From an uncultured Clostridia bacterium (GTDB taxonomy: Bacteria > Bacillota > Clostridia > TANB77 > CAG-465), in NCBI GenBank assembly GCA_947631415.1, contig CANRLG010000008.1, forward strand, positions 1 to 46,384: a stretch of DNA of 46,384 nucleotides, in the 5' to 3' direction. Positions 1 through 6,713 of this stretch are shown piece after piece (position 1 is the first letter of the stretch; every line of letters starts with the position of its first letter). The notes below the pieces were generated by a model, which had not been told where the DNA came from, did no database searches, and saw nothing but the letters and a program-made list of their open reading frames with translations. The position numbers and the translations under genes were made by a program.

Positions 1-447
1 AAAATGAAGAAATGGGAATGTACACCTCATAAAGATAGCAAAAAGAAATTTCAAAGGACACTCAAAAGACTAACAAACCGAAGCAAAAGTAAATCACTAG
101 ACAAGAGGTTTGAAGAATTAAATTGGGCTATCAGAGGTTGGGTAAACTATTTTAGAATATCAAAGATGAAAAAGTTTCTAATAAAAACAGATGAACATCT
201 ACGTGCTAGAATTAGAATGATAATATGGAAGCAATGGAAGAAGCCAAAAACACAAATTAAAAATCTTATGAAATGTGGATATTCTATTGATGAAGCAAGA
301 GGTTTAGCATATTGTAGGAAAGGCTATATGTTTATATCACATTCCAAAATATTACAAAATGCAATAACTAAAGAAGGATTACAAAATCCAAATAAGAAAC
401 TAGGACGCAGAGGATTAGTCTTTGCCCTAGATTATTATTTAGCTTGA
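1..447 (+). CDS. ltrA: Group II intron-encoded reverse transcriptase/maturase, C-terminal part
   Basis: This is the C-terminal part of a group II intron-encoded protein; the reading frame is open to the window edge, so the ATG at position 4 is probably internal. The visible part matches the maturase (X) domain, with the signature 'LNWAIRGWVNYFRISKMKK' near residues 40-58 followed by a basic region (RARIRMIIWKQWKKPKT), and it ends in 'GRRGLVFALDYYLA'. No HNH endonuclease motif follows, so the protein seems to end in the X/D region. The family splices its own intron RNA and reverse-transcribes it during retrohoming. Intron domains V and VI follow directly at 465-541, which supports the call. 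The 5' part of the intron and the RT catalytic motifs lie outside the window. Confidence 0.93.
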   Translation, partial: KMKKWECTPHKDSKKKFQRTLKRLTNRSKSKSLDKRFEELNWAIRGWVNYFRISKMKKFLIKTDEHLRARIRMIIWKQWKKPKTQIKNLMKCGYSIDEARGLAYCRKGYMFISHSKILQNAITKEGLQNPNKKLGRRGLVFALDYYLA

Positions 448-464
448 AATTAAACTTATAAATT

Positions 465-541
465 GAACCGCCCATTGCCGAACGGCACGTACGGTGGTGT
501 GAGAGGGAATAAATAAAATAATTATTTATTCTCTACTCGAT
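465..541 (+). mobile_element. Group II intron 3' end (domains V and VI)
   Basis: Domain V is visible as a hairpin of about 36 nt at 465-500: ACCGCC pairs with GGTGGT, and an inner TGCC/GGCA stem is closed by a GAAC loop. Domain VI is the hairpin at 507-531 (GAATAAATA with TATTTATTC). The intron should end near 541 in ...CTACTCGAT, and the exon resumes with TAGTAG. The exact splice point is inferred from the usual AY 3' end. Confidence 0.85.
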
Positions 542-580
542 TAGTAGCTTATTAATATTGATAAAAATTCAAAAAACAGC

Positions 581-609
581 TTGAAAAATTTAAAATAATT
601 TGATATTAT
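581..609 (+). promoter_or_regulatory. Sigma-70-type promoter for the small RNA at 616-755
   Basis: TTGAAA at 581-586 and TATTAT at 604-609 are separated by 17 nt. The predicted start near 616 lies just upstream of a run of hairpins that ends in a terminator. Confidence 0.6.
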
Positions 610-615
610 TTATAT

Positions 616-755
616 AAATAAAATAGGTTGATTTTTATATCAATCGTCAAGAGAGTCAACGAGTTGTAGATATCTACGTCGTTGGCACCAACTATATATG
701 TTTATTCATTTTATTGAATAGAGAAAGGTCAATCAGAAATGGTTGATTTTTTTTT
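616..755 (+). ncRNA. Unclassified structured small RNA or leader
   Basis: About 140 nt between a promoter and an intrinsic terminator hold three hairpins and no plausible reading frame. The first is GGTTGAT (626-632) with ATCAATC. The second is CAACGA (657-662) with TCGTTG (679-684), enclosing the 12-nt palindrome GTAGATATCTAC (666-677). The third is the terminator stem. GGTTGAT-type and TCAATC-type segments occur in both the first and last hairpins, so alternative pairing is possible. It does not match any riboswitch, T-box, SRP, RNase P or tmRNA signature I know. The next gene has its own -10 element after the terminator, which favours a free-standing small RNA over a simple leader. Confidence 0.5.
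727..755 (+). terminator. Intrinsic terminator
   Basis: TCAATCA (729-735) pairs with TGGTTGA (740-746) around a GAAA loop and is followed by a run of nine T. Confidence 0.85.
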
Positions 756-766
756 GTCTAAAATTG

Positions 767-775
767 TGATATAAT
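767..775 (+). promoter_or_regulatory. Extended -10 promoter of the gene at 818
   Basis: TGATATAAT at 767-775 is an extended -10 element (TGnTATAAT). No good -35 lies 17 nt upstream; the terminator T-run sits there instead. Confidence 0.45.
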
Positions 776-817
776 AGTTCAAATATTGTATGTGTTATTT
801 GAAAGAAAGGAAAAAAT

Positions 818-1138
818 ATGGAATTTAGATGGAAAAAAGCAGGCGAAGAATTTTGGACTTTAGACAATCATTGTTGGTATTTAGGAATAGATTTAATTAT
901 GCACGAGAAAGAAGAAATTGGAAAAATTAATCTAGTATGTAGTCCACAAAAAGTAATGTATGATATTCCTGATACAGAAATTGAATGTACAATATATAAA
1001 TATAGTTCAAAAAAGCAAAATATTAAAAAGTTATATGTAGCAATAGGAGAATTTAAAAATTATAAAGTTGTTTTTTTCGATGAAATTTCTGCTATTAATA
1101 CAGTTAATGAGATTAATTCAAGTAAAAAAATAAAATAG
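818..1138 (+). CDS. Hypothetical protein (106 aa)
   Basis: I do not recognise this protein. It starts at an ATG 8 nt after the ribosome binding site GAAAGG. It has no signal peptide or membrane segment and looks like a small soluble alpha/beta protein. Aromatic residues cluster near the N-terminus (EFRWKKAGEEFWTLDNHCWY), the middle is mixed-charge, and the C-terminus is lysine-rich. It lies between a terminated small RNA and the deformylase gene, which has its own promoter, so it is probably transcribed alone. No function can be proposed from sequence. Confidence 0.7.
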   Translation: MEFRWKKAGEEFWTLDNHCWYLGIDLIMHEKEEIGKINLVCSPQKVMYDIPDTEIECTIYKYSSKKQNIKKLYVAIGEFKNYKVVFFDEISAINTVNEINSSKKIK

Positions 1139-1149
1139 AGTAGCAATTA

Positions 1150-1178
1150 TTGAAAAATAGTATACATAATAGTATAAT
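1150..1178 (+). promoter_or_regulatory. Promoter of the deformylase gene
   Basis: TTGAAA at 1150-1155 and TATAAT at 1173-1178 are separated by 17 nt, about 55 nt upstream of the def start codon. Confidence 0.65.
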
Positions 1179-1232
1179 ATCAAGTATAAAGTTTTATTTT
1201 CTAAAAATAAATTTATTTAAGGAGGGGATTTT

Positions 1233-1779
1233 ATGAAAAGAGTATTAGATATACTTGAAGTCGGAAATCCAAAATTATGTGAAATTTCAAAAGAAGTAGA
1301 TTTAGAACGGAATGGATAATGAACACTTTAAAGATTTCTTAGAAAATCTTAAATTTACTTTACAACAATCAGGAGGATTTGGTCTTGCAGCACCACAAGT
1401 TGGAGTTAATTTACGTATAATTGCGTTACAGATAAAAATAAATTCAAAAACTAGGAACTCATACAAAAATATGGAAGAATTTCCACTTACTATTATGATT
1501 AATCCTAAGATAATTTTTATTGAAGGTGAACAAGAAGAAAGTGAGTATGAAGGTTGTTTAAGTATTCCACAAATACGTGGAAAAGTAAAAAGACCTATAA
1601 AAATATTTATTGAATATTACACACCAGAAAAGAATAAAATTCAAAGATTTGCACAAGGATATTTAGCACGACTTATACAACATGAATGTGACCATTTAGA
1701 TGGAATTTTATTTGTAGATAAAGTGGAAAAAGGTACGTTTGCAACTAAAAAAACTTTAAAAGAGTTTAGCTTAAAATAA
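1233..1779 (+). CDS. def: Peptide deformylase, frame broken at codon 26 (CGG)
   Basis: Peptide deformylase removes the N-terminal formyl group from new proteins in the cytoplasm, using a metal held by a Cys and two His. All three family motifs are intact: GFGLAAPQVG, EGCLSIP and QHECDH. The normal N-terminus (MKRVLDILEVGNPKLCEISK) starts at the ATG at 1233 behind the strong site GGAGGGG (1221-1227), but this frame ends at 1317 (TAA) while the catalytic part lies in the +1 frame. Skipping one C at 1308 (GAA-[C]-GGA-ATG) joins the two into a protein of about 181 aa, the normal family length. The downstream part alone, from the ATG at 1312, would lack 26 residues and has no ribosome binding site. 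The break could be a mutation, an assembly error or a programmed +1 shift; the same CGGA context recurs at 6690. Confidence 0.9.
1305..1314 (+). other. Candidate +1 frameshift or quadruplet-decoding site (CGGA) in def
   Basis: Frame 0 reads GAA CGG AAT GGA TAA. Moving on by one base at the CGG gives GAA GGA ATG GAT AAT and continues into the intact deformylase catalytic domain. CGG occurs in frame only here and at 6690 in the window. Confidence 0.6.
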
Positions 1780-1788
1780 TGTATGTAT

Positions 1789-1823
1789 AGAAAGGTAGAT
1801 TATTATATTTACCTTTCTTTTTT
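1789..1823 (+). terminator. Intrinsic terminator after def
   Basis: AGAAAGGTA (1789-1797) pairs with TACCTTTCT (1810-1818) and runs into TTTTT. Confidence 0.85.
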
Positions 1824-1848
1824 ACTATATTAAGCTAAATTTAATTTG

Positions 1849-1878
1849 TTGAAATAATAAAAAAAGATATGATATAAT
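1849..1878 (+). promoter_or_regulatory. Promoter of the ROK gene
   Basis: TTGAAA at 1849-1854 and TATAAT at 1873-1878 are separated by 18 nt. Confidence 0.6.
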
Positions 1879-1921
1879 CTAGATATATTATTATATATAA
1901 AGTTTAACGGAGTGTGATATT

Positions 1922-2806
1922 ATGAGTAATTATATTGGGATAGATGTGGGTGGAACAAATATTAGAATTGGAGTAATAGATGAGAATAATAATATACAAT
2001 ACTTACATAAAGAGCCTACTTTAGACAATGTATCAAATAAAGAAGAATTATATAATAAAATATTAGGGTTAATACAAAATGTACCTTGTTACAATGAGTG
2101 TAATGCTATAGGAATAGGAGTACCAGGAGCAGTTAAAGATTTAAGTGAGATAAAAACAGCAAGAAATCTTGAATTTTTGAAAGAAATTTCATTGCATGAA
2201 AGATTATCTAAAGATTTGAATAAAATGATATTTATAGAAAATGATGCTAAAGTTGCAGCTTTAGCAGAAGCAAGTTGTGGTGCTGGAAAAGACTACAATA
2301 TAGTTTGTTACATAACAATAAGCACTGGACTTGGTGGTGGTATAGTTGCAGATAAAAACATATATTATGGAGCAAATGGCGTAGGAGGTTATTTTTCGAG
2401 AATGATACTAGATGGTCAAAATATTGCAGAAAATTTAGTTAGTGGTACAGCTTTTAAAAATAAAGTAAATGAAAAAATAGGCTATACTATTTCAAGTGTG
2501 CAAGAGGGCTTTGAACTTGCTAAAACTAATGAAGATATTAGTAATGTTGTAAAAGAATTTAAGCAAAATCTTACTAATTTGTTACTAAATATATCTATTA
2601 CTGTTAATCCAGATATAATAGTTATTGGTGGAGGAGTAGTAAATGCTAAGGAATACTTTTTAGATGATGTAAAAGATAGGTTTAGACAAGAGGTACATAG
2701 TTTTGCAAAAGAAACTAAAATTGAAATAGCAAGTTTAGATGAACCTGGAGTTATTGGTGCTGGACTACTAGCAAAGAAACATTCAAAAGAGATAAAATAT
2801 ATGTAA
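1922..2806 (+). CDS. ROK family protein, probable sugar kinase lacking the zinc motif
   Basis: This 294-aa protein has the ROK fold. The N-terminal phosphate loop is GIDVGGTNIRIG (residues 6-17), the catalytic-type Asp108 sits in ENDAKVAALAEA, the second phosphate motif is STGLGGGI, and the adenosine-side motif near the end is VIGGGVV. ROK proteins phosphorylate glucose, N-acetylmannosamine, allose and similar sugars, or act as sugar-responsive repressors. There is no N-terminal winged helix, so it is not a typical repressor. The usual ExGH sugar/zinc motif is replaced (GANGVGGYFSRM, with E to Y and H to R), and the CxCGxxGCxE zinc cluster is missing, so substrate and activity are uncertain. 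The ATG follows CGGAGTG at a good distance. The gene appears monocistronic. Confidence 0.85.
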   Translation: MSNYIGIDVGGTNIRIGVIDENNNIQYLHKEPTLDNVSNKEELYNKILGLIQNVPCYNECNAIGIGVPGAVKDLSEIKTARNLEFLKEISLHERLSKDLNKMIFIENDAKVAALAEASCGAGKDYNIVCYITISTGLGGGIVADKNIYYGANGVGGYFSRMILDGQNIAENLVSGTAFKNKVNEKIGYTISSVQEGFELAKTNEDISNVVKEFKQNLTNLLLNISITVNPDIIVIGGGVVNAKEYFLDDVKDRFRQEVHSFAKETKIEIASLDEPGVIGAGLLAKKHSKEIKYM

Positions 2807-2958
2807 ATTATTTTTTTTGAAATAAATAGGTGATATCCTTTATTTTCTAAGGTTATTAGTATATCTACTATGAGTTTACTTTGCAACTCTACTAACTGTG
2901 GGTGTACCTAAAGAGATATTACGTTTATACTGTAAGTAGTAAAGGAGGAGTGAAAAAA

Positions 2959-3672
2959 ATGAACCAAATTAAAATTGGAAAATTTATTGCACAATGTAGA
3001 AAAGAAAAAAATATTACTCAATCTCAACTTGCAGAAAGTTTAGGTATAACAGATAAAGCTGTTTCTAAATGGGAAAATGGGAAAGGTATGCCAGATGTTT
3101 CAATTATGCTTTCTTTATGTGATGAATTAGGTATTAATGTAAATGAACTTCTAAGTGGAGAAAGACTAACAGATGATAACTATATGAATATGGCAAACAA
3201 AAATATATTAGTAATTGCAGAAGAAGTTGAAAAAAACAAGAAGACAAAAGAAAGAATTATTAAAGCGTCTATATGTGTAATTGCAATCTGTATAATTTTA
3301 TTCATTGGTTTATATATTTTTGAAAATGTACACGTAAATCTAGTATATAACAAAGGTATAATGGAATGTGAAATTAATCAAGAGAGTATAGTTTACACTA
3401 TAAATGGTAAAGCTACAACTAGTGAGTATAGAGTAATTAATACAGATACAGAAACATTAATCTTTTTTAATAGTAAAGAGTTCTTAAAAAATAGAGTATT
3501 TGAAACTTATACAAGTCAAACAAGATATACATACTCTATGGATGAGTTTGGTAAATGTAAAGATAAAATAAAAATATATTATGCAAGTATTCCATTAAAG
3601 AAGATAGACCCAGAAAATGAAGAACAAATGAAAAATATTACATCAGATTTTTACTTAATGGCACAAAATTAA
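2959..3672 (+). CDS. XRE-family transcriptional regulator with a C-terminal membrane anchor
   Basis: Residues 4-66 form a Cro/C1-type helix-turn-helix (ITQSQLAESLGITDKAVSKW, then ENGKGMPDVS), the pattern common in clostridial XRE regulators. One membrane helix follows near residues 98-118 (CVIAICIILFIGLYIF), and the C-terminal 120 residues are predicted to lie outside. This layout suggests a membrane-held regulator that senses something at the surface. I chose the ATG at 2959 because AGGAGG lies directly upstream; the same frame runs back to 2902, but without a ribosome binding site. A terminator follows, so the gene is monocistronic. Target and ligand are unknown. Confidence 0.85.
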   Translation: MNQIKIGKFIAQCRKEKNITQSQLAESLGITDKAVSKWENGKGMPDVSIMLSLCDELGINVNELLSGERLTDDNYMNMANKNILVIAEEVEKNKKTKERIIKASICVIAICIILFIGLYIFENVHVNLVYNKGIMECEINQESIVYTINGKATTSEYRVINTDTETLIFFNSKEFLKNRVFETYTSQTRYTYSMDEFGKCKDKIKIYYASIPLKKIDPENEEQMKNITSDFYLMAQN

Positions 3673-3694
3673 ATATATGAAATTATATAATAAA

Positions 3695-3728
3695 TGGAAG
3701 TAGAAAAAAATCTACTTTCATTTTTTTC
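3695..3728 (+). terminator. Intrinsic terminator
   Basis: TGGAAGTAGA (3695-3704) pairs with TCTACTTTCA (3711-3720) and is followed by seven T. Confidence 0.85.
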
Positions 3729-3731
3729 TAT

Positions 3732-3762
3732 TTGTAATTTATATAGAAAATCACATTATAAT
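3732..3762 (+). promoter_or_regulatory. Possible promoter of the lysozyme gene
   Basis: TATAAT is at 3757-3762. The best -35 is TTGTAA at 3732-3737 with a long 19-nt spacer, so only the -10 is convincing. Confidence 0.4.
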
Positions 3763-3812
3763 GTAAAAATCATAAGATATATGGATAGGACAACTATCAA
3801 AGGAGGCAAATA

Positions 3813-4997
3813 TTGAAAAAAATAAAATATGTCATATCCATATTACTAGTATATATTATACAGTTAAATTTATTTAATATATATGCAATAGAGCCATCTA
3901 GTCAGGTTATATATGATGGTATAGATGTTAGTGAATTTCAAGGATATATAAATTACGAGGAAGTAAAAAATGCAGGAATAGAAGTCGTATATATTAGGTC
4001 AAGTGAAGGAACACAATTTGTTGACCCATATTTTAGAAATAATTATAATAAAGCAAAGTCTGAAGGATTAAAGGTAGGTTTTTACCATTATGTTACTTCA
4101 AAAACTCCAGAAGAAGCTGTTTTTGAGGCGGATTTCTTTGCTTCTGTAATAGAGGGAACATCTCCAGACTGTTTACTTGCTATGGATTTTGAAAATTTTG
4201 ATGGATTAAATTCATTTCAAGTAAATCAAATAGCAGAAACATTTTTAAGAAGATTAGAGCAAGTTACAAATAAAAAGGCTATTGTATATAGTGATGCATA
4301 TAATGCTGGAAATGTTTTTAATAGTAATGTAGCAGAGTATCCTTTGTGGATAGCTCAATATGGTGTAGAACAACCAGAGTTAGATGTAAATTGGGATGTG
4401 TGGACTGGATTTCAATATTCAGATACAGGCATAATAAACGGTATAAATGGTTATGTAGATTTAGATAAATACACAGAAGATATTTTTTTAGATGATACAA
4501 GTACAATAGATATTCCAGATGAAAATAAAAAAGAAATAGTAATTATAGTAAAAGCAGGGGATACTTTATCTCAAATAGCTCAAGATTATGGAACAACTGT
4601 AAGTGAACTTGTAAGATTAAATAATATTTCTAATCCAAACTTAATTTATGTTGGACAAAGATTAATAGTTAGTGGCTCATCACAGAGTGGAAATAGAATA
4701 TACTATACTGTAGTTGCAGGAAATACTCTTTCGCAAATTGCTAGTAGATATAATGTTTCAATTAGAAGTTTAGTATTAAATAATAATATAGCAAATCCTA
4801 ATTTAATTTATGTAGGTCAAAGATTATTAATAGATACAAATTCAAATTTGACTGGAAATATAACTTATACTATTAGATATGGAGATACATTATCTCAGAT
4901 AGCACAAGATTATGGTACAACTGTAACTAAAATAGTTAGATTAAATGGAATACAAAATCCGAACTTAATATATGCAGGAGAAAAGATTATAATATGA
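3813..4997 (+). CDS. Secreted GH25 lysozyme with three LysM domains
   Basis: This 394-aa cell-wall hydrolase starts at a TTG 6 nt after AAAGGAGG. A signal peptide covers about residues 1-25. The glycoside hydrolase family 25 domain (about 34-225) carries the N-terminal GIDVSEFQG motif with Asp38 and the LLAMDFE motif with Asp125 and Glu127, the catalytic acids expected for cleavage of the MurNAc-GlcNAc bond. Three LysM peptidoglycan-binding repeats follow at about 244-286, 298-340 and 352-394, each with the pattern GDTLSQIA...NPNLIYVGQ. There is no membrane or sortase anchor, so the LysM domains hold it to the wall. A phage origin is possible, but no phage genes are nearby; a housekeeping autolysin is more likely. 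The gene ends at a strong terminator. Confidence 0.95.
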   Translation: MKKIKYVISILLVYIIQLNLFNIYAIEPSSQVIYDGIDVSEFQGYINYEEVKNAGIEVVYIRSSEGTQFVDPYFRNNYNKAKSEGLKVGFYHYVTSKTPEEAVFEADFFASVIEGTSPDCLLAMDFENFDGLNSFQVNQIAETFLRRLEQVTNKKAIVYSDAYNAGNVFNSNVAEYPLWIAQYGVEQPELDVNWDVWTGFQYSDTGIINGINGYVDLDKYTEDIFLDDTSTIDIPDENKKEIVIIVKAGDTLSQIAQDYGTTVSELVRLNNISNPNLIYVGQRLIVSGSSQSGNRIYYTVVAGNTLSQIASRYNVSIRSLVLNNNIANPNLIYVGQRLLIDTNSNLTGNITYTIRYGDTLSQIAQDYGTTVTKIVRLNGIQNPNLIYAGEKIII

Positions 4998-5002
4998 TAA
5001 TG

Positions 5003-5028
5003 CTCGAACTTATAGTGTTCGAGTTTTT
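5003..5028 (+). terminator. Intrinsic terminator after the lysozyme gene
   Basis: CTCGAAC (5003-5009) pairs with GTTCGAG (5017-5023) and is followed by TTTTT. Confidence 0.9.
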
Positions 5029-5036
5029 ATATTATC

Positions 5037-5065
5037 TTGAAATTTACATAAATATATGATATAAA
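5037..5065 (+). promoter_or_regulatory. Promoter of the small gene at 5109
   Basis: TTGAAA at 5037-5042 and TATAAA at 5060-5065 are separated by 17 nt. Confidence 0.6.
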
Positions 5066-5108
5066 AATTAATATCTAGTAAAGTATATAATTAAGTTTGG
5101 AGGAGAGT

Positions 5109-5366
5109 ATGAAATATATAGTAAAGTATGCAGGAATAGTAATTGGAACTTACAATGTAATAGACAGTTCTAGTGTAGAATATATTATTAATAGCAAAGG
5201 AATTGAAGAAGTTAAGAGGAAAGGGTATCATTTATTGCCAATTTTAACACAAGATAAAGAGGCAAAAGATATTCCATTCTTTTCATCAATGATTTCAAAC
5301 TGTAAAAGATTTGGAGATAGAATAAAATATCATTCTAATTTTTTAGAACTAGAACAAGAAAAGTAG
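5109..5366 (+). CDS. Hypothetical protein (85 aa)
   Basis: I do not recognise this small protein. The ATG at 5109 lies 3 nt after GGAGGAG; an in-frame TTG at 5097 overlaps that ribosome binding site and is unlikely to be the start. There is no signal peptide or membrane helix. The sequence begins MKYIVKYAGIVIGTYNVIDS and ends in an acidic tail (LELEQEK). It has its own promoter and terminator and stands alone between the lysozyme and the giant surface-protein leader. Confidence 0.7.
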   Translation: MKYIVKYAGIVIGTYNVIDSSSVEYIINSKGIEEVKRKGYHLLPILTQDKEAKDIPFFSSMISNCKRFGDRIKYHSNFLELEQEK

Positions 5367-5404
5367 TCATATAGATAATTAATTTCAATATTATTTTAAA
5401 TAGA

Positions 5405-5433
5405 AAATAAGAGGAAAACTCCTCTTATTTTTT
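5405..5433 (+). terminator. Intrinsic terminator
   Basis: AAATAAGAGGA (5405-5415) pairs with TCCTCTTATTT (5420-5430), followed by T residues. Confidence 0.9.
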
Positions 5434-5479
5434 ATGTATACAAAAACGTTAAAACAATACTGATAATACGCAAAAATCA

Positions 5480-5508
5480 TTGACATAAAACATTAAAAGT
5501 GATAAAAT
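5480..5508 (+). promoter_or_regulatory. Promoter, probably for the cohesin/M26 transcript
   Basis: TTGACA at 5480-5485 and TAAAAT at 5503-5508 are separated by 17 nt. It is the only consensus -35 with a well-spaced -10 that I found between the terminator at 5433 and the cohesin start. Confidence 0.6.
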
Positions 5509-5563
5509 TGATGAGCACGACAAATATTAATCCAAAATTATAATTAGGAAAGGAGAGATTATT

Positions 5564-5596
5564 ATGGTTATTTATTTAGAAGGCACAAAATTTTAG
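5564..5596 (+). CDS. Possible 10-codon leader peptide
   Basis: An ATG at 5564 follows AGGAAAGGAGAG and opens a 10-codon frame (MVIYLEGTKF) ending in TAG. Its ribosome binding site is among the strongest in the window. The end reads AAA TTT TAG G, where a +1 slip of TTT onto TTT would extend it by 11 codons (RVKELERKLCD) to a TAA at 5628-5630. It may be an attenuation leader, a short regulatory peptide or a remnant of a dead gene. Confidence 0.3.
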   Translation: MVIYLEGTKF

Positions 5597-5628
5597 GGTT
5601 AAAGAGCTTGAAAGAAAGCTATGTGATT

Positions 5629-5669
5629 AATACTTAGTTCAAGTATTTTTGTAGAAAAATAGAAGTATT
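5629..5669 (+). promoter_or_regulatory. Possible attenuator: alternative hairpins in the leader
   Basis: AATACTT (5629-5635) can pair with AAGTATT at 5641-5647, giving a terminator-like stem followed by TTT, or with a second AAGTATT at 5663-5669. TATTTTT (5644-5650) can instead pair with AAAAATA (5655-5661), which would break the first stem. The arrangement comes just after the short leader frame. Confidence 0.3.
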
Positions 5670-6102
5670 AGTAAAATCTAAAAAATAGTAAGTCTTTAAA
5701 TTTAATCATAAAGAAAAATTTCAAAAGATTTCTGAAGTTATTGACATAATTAAATGACTTTTTAAGCAATTAAATAGTCATTTGTAAGTTAGGTATTATA
5801 CAATAACTCTATTTTTTTACTTGAATTTAAAATTCAAAAAAATACTAATAAGGTAGAAATCACAAATTTTTCATTACAGAGAAGACAGATGAGAAAATTA
5901 GATTATTTTGCTTTACTATAATTCATTAAGTATAGCTTAAAGTAGTATTGGTTATTTTTAGCATTCAAGTTAAATTATAGATAATGTATATATTTAACTA
6001 TGCAAGAAAAAATCAATGACAAAAAAAGGCAAAATAATGATTAAGTACATTTGAAAAACTACATAAGAAAAATTATACAAACGACATAAAATTATTGCGA
6101 TT

Positions 6103-6126
6103 TTATTAAAGATTTTTCTTTAATAA
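6103..6126 (+). promoter_or_regulatory. Hairpin in the 5' UTR of the cohesin gene
   Basis: TTATTAAAGA (6103-6112) pairs perfectly with TCTTTAATAA (6117-6126). No T-run follows, so it is not a terminator; it may stabilise the mRNA 5' of the coding region. Confidence 0.4.
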
Positions 6127-6167
6127 AGTTAGTGTTGTTAAATTTTTTGTTAAAGGTAGGTAATTGT

Positions 6168-6713
6168 ATGAAGAAGATAGGAGTATATGTTTTATTATTA
6201 ACTTTAACATTATTTATTTCATTTTCTTTTGTTACTAACGTATATGCCAGAGATAACATAATGTTAAATGTAACTAAAGAAGAAGTAAAATTAGGTGATG
6301 AAATTACGGTTTCAATTAACGTAAATTCGGAGCATACTGATTTATACGCCTATACTGCAAAATTAAGTTATGACAAAGCAGTTTTTGAAGAAATAACAAC
6401 AGAAAATTTTGCAGAGGAAGAAAATTGGTCAGATATTTCATACAATGAGGATAACAATAAATTTGCATTGATAAATAAAAAAGCAGTCAATAGTGAAAAA
6501 TTACTAAAAGTAAAACTAAAAGTACGAGATGATGCTAAATCTGGAGAAACAACAATTACTGTAGATAATATAACAGCATCAGATGGTAAAAAAGATATTA
6601 CTATTGAAGGAAGTAGTGCAAAAGTTCTAGTATTAAAAGATAGCTTAGCACAAGGAGAAAGTATCAGTAATGGAAAAACAGAACTTTCTCGGAGAAAGCA
6701 CTTCAAAAATTGA
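6168..6713 (+). CDS. Secreted cohesin-domain protein; likely N-terminal part of the giant M26 protein
   Basis: The 181-codon frame starts at the ATG at 6168 behind AAAGGTAGG. Residues 1-26 are a signal peptide (cut near VYA/RD) and about 30-158 resemble a cohesin domain: the 'VKLGDEITVSINV' strand, then 'LYAYTAKLSYDKAVFEEI', a conserved-looking 'LLKVKLKVRDDAKSGETTI' segment and a final 'SAKVLVL' strand. Cohesins bind dockerin domains outside the cell. The protein has no anchor of its own and ends in an unlike basic tail (RRKHFKN) read after a CGG codon. Stepping +1 at that CGG (6690) joins it seamlessly to the next frame, which holds two membrane helices and a dockerin. I therefore infer that the main product is a fusion; a separate short cohesin protein could also be made. 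Confidence 0.8.
   Translation: MKKIGVYVLLLTLTLFISFSFVTNVYARDNIMLNVTKEEVKLGDEITVSINVNSEHTDLYAYTAKLSYDKAVFEEITTENFAEEENWSDISYNEDNNKFALINKKAVNSEKLLKVKLKVRDDAKSGETTITVDNITASDGKKDITIEGSSAKVLVLKDSLAQGESISNGKTELSRRKHFKN

Larger units (their letters stand above)
5434..6167 (+). other. Long leader or gene-poor region upstream of the cohesin/M26 genes
   Basis: This stretch of about 730 nt has no substantial reading frame. It holds a good promoter (5480-5508), a short frame with a strong ribosome binding site (5564-5596), a terminator-like hairpin with alternative pairings (5629-5669), an inverted repeat AAATGACT/AGTCATTT near 5752-5785, and a hairpin just before the cohesin gene (6103-6126). If the promoter drives the downstream gene, the 5' UTR is about 650 nt. 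I see no known riboswitch in it. Confidence 0.5.

Noticed and set aside
616-755. T-box, purine, preQ1 or cyclic-di-GMP riboswitch
   Set aside because: None of the conserved core sequences of these classes (for example GGTGGNACCGCG for T-box) is present.
2482-2886. Minus-strand reading frame of 134 codons opposite the ROK gene
   Set aside because: It is antisense to a well-supported gene, has low-complexity Ser/Leu-rich content and no ribosome binding site.
5097-5108. TTG start for the small gene at 5109
   Set aside because: It lies on the ribosome binding site GGAGGAG that serves the ATG at 5109.
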